Of a stretch of DNA of 64,000 nucleotides, positions 9,164 through 18,153 are shown one piece after another. The notes beneath the pieces are model-generated. The model was not told the DNA's origin. It did no database searches and saw only the letters and a program-made list of their open reading frames with translations. Source of the DNA: Flammeovirgaceae bacterium UBA1842 (GTDB taxonomy: Bacteria; Bacteroidota; Bacteroidia; Cytophagales; Cyclobacteriaceae); contig DDIU01000004.1 of NCBI GenBank assembly GCA_002338655.1, positions 1 to 64,000 of the forward strand, in the 5' to 3' direction. Positions within the stretch are counted from its first letter, which is position 1. The number at the start of each line of letters is the position of its first letter. Both the position numbers and the translations under genes were made by a program.

Positions 9164-9838
9164 ATGAATTCAAGCTACTGGCAAAACATAAAATCAGCAT
9201 TCATCACTACCTTAAAAGGGCTTCAGACAACCTTCGGGCATATCATACTTGCCAGAAAAACCAACAAACCCATAAGCATAAAAGACCCTACCTATTTTGA
9301 ACAGAATAAGGGGATAATGACCATGCAATACCCGCATGAAAACATGCCGGTGCCTGACAACGGCAGGTATAAACTGCACAATGAAATAGATGATTGTATA
9401 GTCTGCGATAAATGCGCAAAAATTTGTCCGGTAGATTGTATTGAAATAGAGCCCATTAAAGCAGTTGAAGAATTTGGAAAAACCTCTGACGGTACCCCTA
9501 AAAGAATATATGCCGCCAAATTTGACATTGACATGGGCAAATGCTGCTTTTGTGGACTTTGTACAGTTGTATGCCCAACAGAATCACTTACAATGACCAA
9601 AACATTTGACTTCAGTGAATATGATGTTGATGACCACACTTATGTGTTTGCCACAATGACCCCCTTAGAGATTCTGGCAAAGAAAAAAGAGTTGGAAGAA
9701 CACGAAAAGAGTAAATTGGAAAATCAAACAGCAGTAAAAACTGAAGTGACCTCAAGTCCAACAGTGAAGCCCAAGATGTCAAAACCAGTATTTAAACCAA
9801 GGCCTGTGATTAAAAGAAAAAAGGATGACGATAATTGA
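9164..9838 (+). CDS. nuoI: NADH-quinone oxidoreductase subunit I
   Basis: NuoI carries clusters N6a and N6b, which bridge electrons towards the quinone site. Two ferredoxin-type motifs are complete: C78-x2-C81-x2-C84-x3-C88-P and C127-x2-C130-x2-C133-x3-C137-P. The N-terminus has an amphipathic segment that would sit on the membrane. At 224 residues it is longer than many NuoI proteins because of a C-terminal tail rich in Lys, Pro, Thr and Val (about 180-224), with basic residues at the end. It overlaps nuoJ by 14 bases. The 55-base gap to the sensor kinase gene has no visible terminator. Confidence 0.94.
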   Translation: MNSSYWQNIKSAFITTLKGLQTTFGHIILARKTNKPISIKDPTYFEQNKGIMTMQYPHENMPVPDNGRYKLHNEIDDCIVCDKCAKICPVDCIEIEPIKAVEEFGKTSDGTPKRIYAAKFDIDMGKCCFCGLCTVVCPTESLTMTKTFDFSEYDVDDHTYVFATMTPLEILAKKKELEEHEKSKLENQTAVKTEVTSSPTVKPKMSKPVFKPRPVIKRKKDDDN

Positions 9839-10334
9839 GCTTGGCTTTTATTTCTTCTCAATATTGGCTTGCCTATCCGCAGCATTTATACTTTTTACTA
9901 AAAACGTGCTTTATGCTGCATTCTCTCTAGTACTCACTTTTTTGTCAGTAGCGGCAATTTATGTAATAGCTCATGCAGAATTTGTAGCCGTAACGCAGAT
10001 TATGATTTATGTTGGGGGCATTGTTGTACTTATTATTTTTGGTGTAATGCTTACTAATAAACTAGCGGACAAAAAGCCAATTTCTGGAAGTCATAATAAG
10101 TTTATGGCCTTTATGGTAGCCCTCAGTATTTTCGTAATGCTCATTTACACTATTGGACAAATCAATTTCCCATTAATTACAAAAGCACTTGAGCCTAATT
10201 TAAAGATGCTGGGTGTTGGCTTAATGAGTGATTATTTGCTTCCATTTGAAATAGCCGCAGTATTATTATTAATTGCATTGATCGGTGCGGCAGTTATTGC
10301 AGGGAAAAAGGAGGGCCAGGATCATGCAGATTGA
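9825..10334 (+). CDS. nuoJ: NADH-quinone oxidoreductase subunit J
   Basis: This 169-residue membrane protein has five predicted helices in the NuoJ pattern, including the helix around VTQIMIYVGGIVVLIIFGVM (about 55-75), which in complex I contains the pi-bulge region linked to quinone/proton coupling. It overlaps nuoI by 14 bases and nuoK by 11, typical of a translationally coupled operon. Its length is normal for the family. Confidence 0.93.
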   Translation: MTIIELGFYFFSILACLSAAFILFTKNVLYAAFSLVLTFLSVAAIYVIAHAEFVAVTQIMIYVGGIVVLIIFGVMLTNKLADKKPISGSHNKFMAFMVALSIFVMLIYTIGQINFPLITKALEPNLKMLGVGLMSDYLLPFEIAAVLLLIALIGAAVIAGKKEGQDHAD

Positions 10335-10626
10335 ATTCTATTTCCTTATTAGTTCATTTTTGTTTGCTATCGGTTTGGCAATAGTAGTTACCAGAAAAAA
10401 TGCCATCCTCGTGCTCATGGGTATCGAACTTATGCTCAATGCTGCCAACATCAATTTCGTAGCAATAAGCCAATCAGCACCAGATGTCGGTGCCGGACAA
10501 TTCTTTGCTTTGTTTGTAATTGTAGTGGCCGCTGCCGAAGCTGCTGTGGGCTTAGCCATTGTTTTAAGGGTTTATGACTATTTCAAAACCATTGATTTGG
10601 ATAATATCAACGAACTCAAAGGATAA
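10324..10626 (+). CDS. nuoK: NADH-quinone oxidoreductase subunit K
   Basis: NuoK is a three-helix, antiporter-related subunit of complex I. The 100-residue product has three helices and the conserved membrane glutamates, in MGIELMLNAANINF (about residues 33-46) and VVAAAEAAVGLAI (about 67-79). I chose the ATG at 10324 over an upstream in-frame start at 10285 because the upstream part (MRQLLQGKRRAR) is basic and is simply the nuoJ end read in another frame. The nuoL ATG overlaps the TAA by one base. Confidence 0.94.
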   Translation: MQIEFYFLISSFLFAIGLAIVVTRKNAILVLMGIELMLNAANINFVAISQSAPDVGAGQFFALFVIVVAAAEAAVGLAIVLRVYDYFKTIDLDNINELKG

Positions 10627-12701
10627 TGACACAGGTAAATGACATACTAGATTGGAATCCGGTTACCATCATGGCGCTGCTAGTATTTTGTTTGCCACTA
10701 CTGTCTTTCATTATTATCAGTATTTCGAAAGAAAAACATCAAGTACTAATGTCATGGTTGGCAAGCCTGACAATGTTGATGGCTTCATTACTTTCAATTG
10801 CTGTTTTGCTACAAGCTTGGTCAGAAGTTTATCATACAAAATTCACCTGGTTTCAATGGGCAGAATATATATTTACCATGGGACTATTAATCGATTTGCC
10901 AGCTGCATTGATGCTGGTGACGGTTAATTTCATTGCCTTTTTGGTCCATCTCTTTTCCATTGAATACATGAAAGGCGATGAAGGTTATAAGCGCTATTTT
11001 GCCTTTCTGGGCTTATTTACAGCTTCCATGATAGGAATAGTGCTGGCTGATAATCTGCTTGTCATATTTGTTTTTTGGGAATTGGTAGGTCTTTCGTCCT
11101 ATTTGCTTATTGGACATTGGTTTTCGAAAGAAAAAGCGGCAAAAGCAGCCACTAAAGCCTTCATTGTCAATAGAATAGGAGATATAGGATTTGTAATCGG
11201 ACTAAGTATTATCTGGTTACAATTTAACACTTTCGATCTGGTTGAACTATACAGTTTGATGGGCAATATTCAAGTTGCAGATGGTATGTGGATATCTGCT
11301 TCAGGCTCATCATTATCGCTGATTTGGTTAACTGTTGCAGGGATAGCCCTATTTTTTGGGGCGATCGGAAAATCAGCGCAGTTTCCACTGCAAATTTGGC
11401 TTCCTGATGCCATGGAAGGGCCTACCCCTGTCTCGGCATTGATCCATGCCGCTACTATGGTAGCTGCTGGGGTCTACTTGGTGGCTCGTATTTTTGTATT
11501 GTTGAATATTGATGCCCTTACTTTCATTGCATTTACAGGGGCAATTACTGCTATGATGGGAGCCGTTGCTGCCCTTACCCAAAATGACATTAAGAAAGTA
11601 TTGGCCTTTTCCACCATTTCACAATTGGGCTATATGCTTATGGGTATGGGAGTAGGTGCTTACGATGCGGCACTTTTCCATTTGTTTACCCATGCCTTTT
11701 TTAAAGCGGGTCTATTTTTGGCAGCAGGTTCTATCATCCATTCATTGCACTTGTCAAATCAAGCAAACGATTTTGACGCTCAGGATATGAGAAATATGGG
11801 CGGGTTGAGAAAGAGCGTGCCTGTCACCTTTATAGCCTATGTGCTTTGTGGTTTAGCCCTTATGGGAATGCCTATATTCTCCGGATTCCTATCAAAAGAT
11901 GCTATTTTACTTGACACACTGACATGGGCAAATGCTCACCAAAGTATGTTCTTTTATTTGATTCCTATCCTAGGCTTTGGGAGTGTTCTGATTACCGCTG
12001 TCTATGTCTCGCGTCAAATATTACTCGTCTTTTTTGGTGAATTTAAAGGACAAGAGGTGAAAAGTATAAAGGAAAACTCACTACTTATAAAGGGAGTTTT
12101 GTTGATCCTTTCAATAATGGCCATTGGAGTATGCTGGTCTATCAATCCTTTTTATTCTGAAATGAGTTGGCTAATGAGTCACATTGAAATTCCTAGCTCA
12201 GCCTTCGATATCGGGATGTTATCTGCCTCGTTTGCTCCGAGCCATTTAATGGTTTCATTGATCTCAACCTCATTATTACTGACCGGAGTGGTATTTGCCT
12301 ATTTGAAATACCGTCCTGAAGGGCAGTATTTCAGGAATTATTCTCTGGAAACGTTGAAGCCACAGAATTTTTGGCAAAGCCTTTCGTATGAAAATTGGTA
12401 TTTGGATCAATTTTATCAGACAGTATTTATTAATCCATTTCATAAAATAACAAGTTTCGCAAAAGCAATAGACACGCACATTATTGATAGGATGGTCAAT
12501 CTATTCGGAATGGGAAGTGTAATCTTTTCCTATATTGTGGCTTGGTTTGACAGGGCCTTTGTGGATGGTACGGTCAATGCAGTGGTGTTTTTAACTGGTA
12601 GGGTAGGAACGGCAACCCGTTCAATTCATGGTAGTAAAGCCCAATCTTATATTCTGGCGGCTGTCATTGGACTAATAATTATTATATTTTTGATTTTTTA
12701 A
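10626..12701 (+). CDS. nuoL: NADH-quinone oxidoreductase subunit L
   Basis: NuoL is the most distal proton-pumping, Mrp-antiporter-like subunit of complex I. The 691-residue product has about 16 membrane helices and the conserved segments FWELVGLSSYLLIGHW (about 150-165), LPDAMEGPTPVSALIHAATM (about 259-278) and the lysine-containing helix after NDIKKVLAFSTISQLGYM. The C-terminal part would include the long lateral amphipathic helix and final anchor. It is somewhat longer than the ~613 residues of E. coli NuoL. It starts on the last base of nuoK and is followed 1 base later by nuoM. Confidence 0.95.
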   Translation: MTQVNDILDWNPVTIMALLVFCLPLLSFIIISISKEKHQVLMSWLASLTMLMASLLSIAVLLQAWSEVYHTKFTWFQWAEYIFTMGLLIDLPAALMLVTVNFIAFLVHLFSIEYMKGDEGYKRYFAFLGLFTASMIGIVLADNLLVIFVFWELVGLSSYLLIGHWFSKEKAAKAATKAFIVNRIGDIGFVIGLSIIWLQFNTFDLVELYSLMGNIQVADGMWISASGSSLSLIWLTVAGIALFFGAIGKSAQFPLQIWLPDAMEGPTPVSALIHAATMVAAGVYLVARIFVLLNIDALTFIAFTGAITAMMGAVAALTQNDIKKVLAFSTISQLGYMLMGMGVGAYDAALFHLFTHAFFKAGLFLAAGSIIHSLHLSNQANDFDAQDMRNMGGLRKSVPVTFIAYVLCGLALMGMPIFSGFLSKDAILLDTLTWANAHQSMFFYLIPILGFGSVLITAVYVSRQILLVFFGEFKGQEVKSIKENSLLIKGVLLILSIMAIGVCWSINPFYSEMSWLMSHIEIPSSAFDIGMLSASFAPSHLMVSLISTSLLLTGVVFAYLKYRPEGQYFRNYSLETLKPQNFWQSLSYENWYLDQFYQTVFINPFHKITSFAKAIDTHIIDRMVNLFGMGSVIFSYIVAWFDRAFVDGTVNAVVFLTGRVGTATRSIHGSKAQSYILAAVIGLIIIIFLIF

Positions 12702-12702
12702 C

Positions 12703-14424
12703 ATGCAAAATTACTTGCTATCCATATTGATTTTCCTGCCGGTTTTTGCGGCTTTTGTTACATTGATCTTGCCCAAAAACAAGTCTATTTGGTATAGATA
12801 TTTAGCCTTGGGAGTAAGCACAATACAGCTATTGGTGATAGTGATGATTTTCATCCTATTCAAGCCAAGCGCAGGTGTCAACAATACCGACACATTTCAA
12901 TTTGTGGAAAAAGTGCAATGGATAAGTTTGGACCTATCTTCCTTTGGAAAGATTAGTGCCGAGTATTTTGTAGGAGTAGATGGGCTGAGCATAGGAATGG
13001 TGATATTATCCGTCATTGTATTTTTCATTGCAGTCATAAGCTCATGGAAAGTAAATGACCGGGCTAAAGGATATTTTAGTTTATTGCTGATATTAAATGC
13101 CTCCGTTATTGGCTGCTTCTTGGCGCTCGATTTCCTATTGTTTTATCTGTTTTTCGAGTTTATGCTGCTGCCAATGTACTTCCTTATTGGCCTTTGGGGT
13201 GGCCCCAGGAGAGAGTATGCTTCCATAAAATTCTTTCTGTATACATTATTGGGTTCGGTTTTGATATTGATCGTAATGATCGCCTTAAACTTGTCTACCA
13301 TCAATCCTGCACAAACCGCAGTAGAAATTGGTTTAGTAACTCATACTGAGCAAGTTACTCCAGAAGTTGTTGATCAAGTACAACAACTTCTTCAACAAAA
13401 GGCCATTGATTCTGAAAATATGGTTCATACTTTCAATTTGGTTTATATGACTGATGCGAAGAATTTGATCCCTGAGAGTATTATGGATTTAGGCTTAACA
13501 AAATTAATATTTAGTTATCCGGCCAGGATGCTGGCCTTTCTGCTCCTGTTTGTTGGTTTTGCTATCAAAATCCCAATTGTCCCACTGCACACCTGGCTTC
13601 CTGACGCTCACGTAGAAGCTCCTACGGCTATTTCAGTGATTCTCGCGGGGGTGTTATTAAAAGTAGGTGCCTATGGCCTTATCAGAACCGGCATTTTGAT
13701 TTTTCCTGACGGTGCCCTAAACTATGCATGGCTCATGGGCATGCTCGGGACGGTATCGATTATTTATGGTGCGTTAAATGCGATTGCCAGTAAAGACCTC
13801 AAAAGGCTTATTGCTTATTCTTCAGTATCGCATATGGGTTTTGTCATGCTGGGGATTGCGGCATTAAACACTGAGGGGGTAGGGGGTGGTATCTACCAAA
13901 TGGTAAGCCATGGTATTATTTCGTCAGCATTGTTTTTAATAGCAGGGGTGATATACGACCGAACACATAACAGGATGATTGAAAACTATTCTGGACTTGC
14001 ATCGGTAATGCCCAAATATTCAGTGGTTGTGGTCATATTTTTCTTTGCTTCGCTAGGGCTACCTGGATTTTCGGGTTTCATAGCCGAGATTTTTGTTTTA
14101 ATTGGTGCACTTAGCTCCATGGTGTTGCCCAAGTGGATGATGATCGTGGCTACATTTGGCCTAGTTCTTAGTGCGGTTTATTTTCTCTGGACCATTCAGC
14201 GCATGTTTTTTGGTAAATCACACTTTAAGGCAGGAATTGAAAAATCAGCTTTGGTGGATATCACTTCACGTGAATGGCTGATGTTCGTCCCGTTGATGGT
14301 GTTAACTGTTCTATTGGGTATTTTCCCTAATATTCTATTAAAACTTATTAATGAGTCTGTGATTACTTTTGTGGATTTTGTAAATACCGCAGGCTTGGAG
14401 AATTTGAAGCAAATAATAAAATAA
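12703..14424 (+). CDS. nuoM: NADH-quinone oxidoreductase subunit M, with an inserted loop
   Basis: NuoM is a proton-pumping antiporter-like subunit. Conserved signatures include FEFMLLPMYFLIGLWGG (about 149-165), VPLHTWLPDAHVEAPTAIS (about 287-305) and DLKRLIAYSSVSHMGFVML (about 365-383). The 573 residues exceed the usual 490-510. The excess lies between two helices, roughly residues 200-265, as a Gln/Glu-rich hydrophilic segment (EQVTPEVVDQVQQLLQQKA). The gene starts 1 base after nuoL and ends directly before nuoN. Function should be as for other NuoM proteins; the role of the loop is unknown. Confidence 0.95.
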   Translation: MQNYLLSILIFLPVFAAFVTLILPKNKSIWYRYLALGVSTIQLLVIVMIFILFKPSAGVNNTDTFQFVEKVQWISLDLSSFGKISAEYFVGVDGLSIGMVILSVIVFFIAVISSWKVNDRAKGYFSLLLILNASVIGCFLALDFLLFYLFFEFMLLPMYFLIGLWGGPRREYASIKFFLYTLLGSVLILIVMIALNLSTINPAQTAVEIGLVTHTEQVTPEVVDQVQQLLQQKAIDSENMVHTFNLVYMTDAKNLIPESIMDLGLTKLIFSYPARMLAFLLLFVGFAIKIPIVPLHTWLPDAHVEAPTAISVILAGVLLKVGAYGLIRTGILIFPDGALNYAWLMGMLGTVSIIYGALNAIASKDLKRLIAYSSVSHMGFVMLGIAALNTEGVGGGIYQMVSHGIISSALFLIAGVIYDRTHNRMIENYSGLASVMPKYSVVVVIFFFASLGLPGFSGFIAEIFVLIGALSSMVLPKWMMIVATFGLVLSAVYFLWTIQRMFFGKSHFKAGIEKSALVDITSREWLMFVPLMVLTVLLGIFPNILLKLINESVITFVDFVNTAGLENLKQIIK

Positions 14425-15915
14425 GTGACAGAGAACCTATCCTTTAAGCTTCATTCAATAATAGGTGACTTATCCTACCTACTACCCGAGTTTATTCTGG
14501 TAGCAATAATCTTGCTCATACTGTTGGCAGATTTGATTTTCAAAAACCAGCCAAAATTGGTTAGGCTCATAGCCATTGTTGGGCTGCTGTTTGAACTGTA
14601 TTTTTCCACCAGACAATATCTTCATATAGACAAGTCGATGTCCGTTTTTGCGGGAATGGTCACATTGAACAGCCTGACCGCATTTTGGAAAATGATATTT
14701 TCAGTAGGCGCATTGCTGACCATTTTAATGAGTCAGGCAAAGGCAAGCCGATGGAAAACGGGAGAATATCATATGATGATCATTACCATCGTTTTGGGAG
14801 CTAACCTGTTGGCCATGTCTTCCAATCTATTGATGGTTTACATCAGTTTAGAGATCATTTCGATCACTTCTTACCTACTCACCACCTTCTCCTTTGATAA
14901 AAAAGGCGCTGAGGCGGGCATTAAATACTTCCTGTTTGGGGCAGTAGCCTCGGCCATTATGATTTATGGCATGTCCTTACTATACGCTGTTACATTGACG
15001 TTGGATTTTACCGGACAACAATTTACCGATGCCCTTTTACAAGCCAACCCATTGCCGGTAATTGTAGGTAGTGTAATGTTAGTGGCGGGGTTTGTTTATA
15101 AAATGGCAGCAGCACCCTTACATGTTTGGTCTCCCGATGCCTATACAGCGGCTCCCACGCCTGTAGTGGCTTTCTTCTCCGTTGTGCCAAAACTTGCAGG
15201 CTTAGCTATTTTAATTAAAGTAATTCTGGTCATTAATCTTTTTGGTTTAGGCCCAATCAACTGGCCAACCATCATAGCGATTATAGCTATGATCACTATT
15301 TTAGTTGGTAATTTCTCTGCGTTATGGCAAAATAATGTAAAACGGTTGCTGGCCTATTCTTCTATCGCCCATGCAGGGTTTTTACTTGCAGGCTTTGCTG
15401 CATTTTCACAACCCGCTTTACAAAACGTACTTTTCTATGCAGTAGTTTATTTGATTATGAACATTGCCACTTTCATGATTGTAAATCATTTTGAAAATAG
15501 TAAAGGCCTAATCAAGGTAGAGGATTATTCGGGTATTGCAGTTGATCACCCTTACTTAACTGTTTTGATCACCATTTTATTTATCTCCTTAACGGGTATA
15601 CCACCTACAGGTGGATTTACGGCTAAACTTTTAATATTTACATCAATATGGGAAAGTTACAGCCAGACAGATAACCAATGGCTATTGTATTTACTCGTTT
15701 TTGGTTTGCTCAATACGGTCATCTCGCTGTTTTTCTACCTCAAAATCCCTTTCTATATGATCTTTAGAACTCCCAACAAAGAATTGGGCAGTGGTAAAAT
15801 AAAATTTGGTATGGAGAATTATTTTGCTGGCATATTGGTTTTAGCGATATTATTAATATTCTTTAAACCAGAGTGGTTGATGGGTTTGATTAATAATATT
15901 AATTTTGCATTCTAA
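14425..15915 (+). CDS. nuoN: NADH-quinone oxidoreductase subunit N
   Basis: NuoN is the third antiporter-like subunit of complex I. The 496-residue product has about 14 helices and the segments YISLEIISITSYLLTTF, AAAPLHVWSPDAYTAAPTPV and NVKRLLAYSSIAHAGFLLAG. It begins with GTG at the base after the nuoM stop and ends 9 bases before the purF-type gene, closing the H-I-J-K-L-M-N order. Its length is normal. Confidence 0.95.
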   Translation: MTENLSFKLHSIIGDLSYLLPEFILVAIILLILLADLIFKNQPKLVRLIAIVGLLFELYFSTRQYLHIDKSMSVFAGMVTLNSLTAFWKMIFSVGALLTILMSQAKASRWKTGEYHMMIITIVLGANLLAMSSNLLMVYISLEIISITSYLLTTFSFDKKGAEAGIKYFLFGAVASAIMIYGMSLLYAVTLTLDFTGQQFTDALLQANPLPVIVGSVMLVAGFVYKMAAAPLHVWSPDAYTAAPTPVVAFFSVVPKLAGLAILIKVILVINLFGLGPINWPTIIAIIAMITILVGNFSALWQNNVKRLLAYSSIAHAGFLLAGFAAFSQPALQNVLFYAVVYLIMNIATFMIVNHFENSKGLIKVEDYSGIAVDHPYLTVLITILFISLTGIPPTGGFTAKLLIFTSIWESYSQTDNQWLLYLLVFGLLNTVISLFFYLKIPFYMIFRTPNKELGSGKIKFGMENYFAGILVLAILLIFFKPEWLMGLINNINFAF

Positions 15916-15924
15916 ATCTAATGC

Positions 15925-17811
15925 ATGAGCGATAGTATAAAACACGAATGTGGCATTGCCATGGTAAGGCTAAGAAAACCAATGTCTTACTATATTGAAA
16001 AATACGGATCGCCTACTTATCCGGTGAGCAAGATGTACATCTTGATGGAGAAGCAGCGCAACAGAGGACAGGATGGTGTTGGTATCGCCAACATCAAAAT
16101 CAATCAAAAACCAGGGTTACGTTATATTAGCCGCTATCGGTCGGTAGGGCATGAGCCTATCAAATGGATATTTGAGAAGATTGGCCGAAAGTATAAAAAG
16201 GCTAAGAAGGAGGGTGGTGACCTCTATTACGATGAAGATTGGATGCGTGAACATTGCGCCTTTAGTGGTGAGGTTTGGCTTGGTCATTTGCGTTATGGTA
16301 CCCATGGTAAAAATAGCGTTGAAAACTGCCATCCGTTTTTAAGGCAGAATAACTGGCGAAGTAGAAACCTGGTAGTGGCCGGAAATTTCAACATGACCAA
16401 TGTAGATGAGCTATTTGATATTTTGGTTAATCTAGGACAGCACCCGAAAGAGAAAGTGGATACGGTAACCGTAATGGAGAAGATTGGCCACTTTTTGGAT
16501 GAGGAGAATAACGATATTTTTAAAAAATACAAAGACAAATATACCAACGCTGAAATCACAGAACTTATTGAAAGTGAGCTGGACTTACTTAAAGTGCTAA
16601 AGCGGGCTTGTAAAGATTTTGATGGTGGTTATGTGATGGGGGGCATGGTAGGGCATGGTGATGCCTTCGTTGCCCGAGACCCTTCAGGTATTCGCCCAGC
16701 CTACTATTATGCAGATGATGAGGTGATAGTGGTGGCTTCTGAAAAGCCAGCCATAAAAACGGCCTTTGATGTAGAGTACAATGAAATTAGGGAGATCAAA
16801 CCCGGACACGCACTTATCGTCAAGAAGAATGGGGAATATGGTGAGCATCAGTTTATCCAGCCACTAGAGAAAAAATCGTGCAGTTTTGAAAGGATATATT
16901 TTTCAAGGGGCACCGATCCGGATATTTATAATGAAAGGAAAAAACTGGGCAAACTCCTTATACCCCAGATATTGAAGTCCATCAATTTCGACTTAAAAAA
17001 TACCGTATTTTCATATATTCCCAATACCGCAGAAACTGCCTTTTTGGGTATGATTCAAGGCGTGGAGGATTATCTTACCGCCAAACAACGGGAGATTTTT
17101 ATCGATGCCAAGCCGCACGTTGGTAATTTGGAGGATCATTTGGCATTTAGGCCAAGGGTTGAAAAAATTGTGATTAAAGACGCCAAGCTGAGAACTTTCA
17201 TTACTGATGATGAGCATCGTGATGAAATGGTGGCGCACGTCTATGATACTACCTATGAGGTGATTAAGAAAGGGGTGGATACCCTCGTAATTGTTGATGA
17301 CTCTATTGTGCGGGGAACCACATTGGAAAAAAGTATCCTAACGATGCTAGGTAGGCTACAACCAAAGAAAATCGTAATTGTTTCTTCAGCTCCACAAATT
17401 CGTTTCCCCGATTGCTATGGTATTGACATGTCTAAAATCAATGAGTTTGTTGCCTTTAGGGCGATGACGGCCTTATTGAAAGAGAACGACATGGAATTTA
17501 AGCTGGATGAAGTGAGGGAAAAATGTCAAAATGCCCTTAATAATAAAGAGGCTGTTAATTATGTAAATGAGTTGTATGACTTATTTACCTACGATGAAAT
17601 TTCTACCAAAATAGCTGAGATTGTTAAACCAAAAGGCCTTGATATAGAAATAGAAGTGATCTACCAAACTGTTGATAACCTTCATAAAGCCTGTCCAAAC
17701 CACGAAGGTGATTGGTATTTTACAGGGAACTTCCCAACCGTAGGTGGTGTACGCGTTGCTAATCAGGCTTTCGTAAATTATATGGAAGGCAAAATGGTAA
17801 GGGCTTATTAG
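15925..17811 (+). CDS. Amidophosphoribosyltransferase-type protein, long form
   Basis: The 628-residue protein has a class II glutamine amidotransferase domain whose catalytic cysteine would be C9 (KHECGIAMV, after an 8-residue leader), with RNRGQDGVGIA and YGTHG segments, and a C-terminal PRPP-binding transferase domain with VDDSIVRGTT (about residues 458-467). This is the architecture of PurF, which makes 5-phosphoribosylamine from PRPP and glutamine at the start of purine synthesis. It is about 120 residues longer than E. coli PurF, partly from extra helical sequence at about 165-225. Bacteroidetes carry such long PurF-like paralogues, so a role other than housekeeping PurF is possible. 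It lies 9 bases after nuoN. Confidence 0.82.
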   Translation: MSDSIKHECGIAMVRLRKPMSYYIEKYGSPTYPVSKMYILMEKQRNRGQDGVGIANIKINQKPGLRYISRYRSVGHEPIKWIFEKIGRKYKKAKKEGGDLYYDEDWMREHCAFSGEVWLGHLRYGTHGKNSVENCHPFLRQNNWRSRNLVVAGNFNMTNVDELFDILVNLGQHPKEKVDTVTVMEKIGHFLDEENNDIFKKYKDKYTNAEITELIESELDLLKVLKRACKDFDGGYVMGGMVGHGDAFVARDPSGIRPAYYYADDEVIVVASEKPAIKTAFDVEYNEIREIKPGHALIVKKNGEYGEHQFIQPLEKKSCSFERIYFSRGTDPDIYNERKKLGKLLIPQILKSINFDLKNTVFSYIPNTAETAFLGMIQGVEDYLTAKQREIFIDAKPHVGNLEDHLAFRPRVEKIVIKDAKLRTFITDDEHRDEMVAHVYDTTYEVIKKGVDTLVIVDDSIVRGTTLEKSILTMLGRLQPKKIVIVSSAPQIRFPDCYGIDMSKINEFVAFRAMTALLKENDMEFKLDEVREKCQNALNNKEAVNYVNELYDLFTYDEISTKIAEIVKPKGLDIEIEVIYQTVDNLHKACPNHEGDWYFTGNFPTVGGVRVANQAFVNYMEGKMVRAY

Positions 17812-17876
17812 GTGGGTGGTTGAGAAATTATTATTCAATAAATTTTTAATATATTCTAGCCAAAATCTAAAGGCAA

Positions 17877-17959
17877 AACTTTTCTAAAGTTCTGCAGAAG
17901 GTATATGGTGCGTCACCTTGGTGTTTTTGGAAAGAGTTTAATACAACTTTAGAAAAGTT
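17877..17959. repeat. Element A1: 83-bp unit with 15-bp terminal inverted repeats
   Basis: AACTTTTCTAAAGTT (17877-17891) and its exact complement AACTTTAGAAAAGTT (17945-17959) bound a 53-base interior containing a CACCTTGGTG-like centre. Two diverged relatives (A2, A3) lie nearby. The form is that of a MITE- or REP-like mobile palindrome. No open frame of useful length is present. The 342 bases between the purF-type gene and the glycosylase gene hold A1, B1 and A2 and little else. Confidence 0.75.
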
Positions 17960-17970
17960 ATAACCATACT

Positions 17971-18016
17971 ATTCGACATTTGTAATGTCGAATGATTATA
18001 ATAGGATTTTTAATCC
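17971..18016. repeat. Element B1: double hairpin
   Basis: A perfect 10-bp palindrome (ATTCGACATT, TGT loop, AATGTCGAAT at 17971-17993) is followed after 10 bases by GGATT-TTT-AATCC (18004-18016). A near-identical double hairpin (B2) lies on the other side of the glycosylase gene at 18745-18790. This resembles a REP-like intergenic element. Confidence 0.75.
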
Positions 18017-18037
18017 GCCTACCAATCCAAAATGCAG

Positions 18038-18119
18038 AACTTTACTAAAGTTCTAATGATTTAAATATTACATCATCTTGGTGGTAGACCAATGAGTTTG
18101 ACGCAACTTTAGAAAAGTT
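18038..18119. repeat. Element A2: diverged copy of element A
   Basis: AACTTTACTAAAGTT (18038-18052) and AACTTTAGAAAAGTT (18105-18119) bound a 52-base interior that keeps an ATCTTGGTGG-type centre. The left arm differs from that of A1 by one base and is itself palindromic (AGAACTTTACTAAAGTTCT). The right end lies 34 bases before the glycosylase start. Confidence 0.7.
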
Positions 18120-18153
18120 ATAATGTACTCTTTCATTTGAAAATGGATAGACC

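Noticed and set aside
17812..18153. Small RNA gene between the purF-type and glycosylase genes
   Set aside because: The structure here is explained by repeated inverted-repeat elements A1, B1 and A2, with copies beyond the glycosylase gene. No promoter or terminator was seen.
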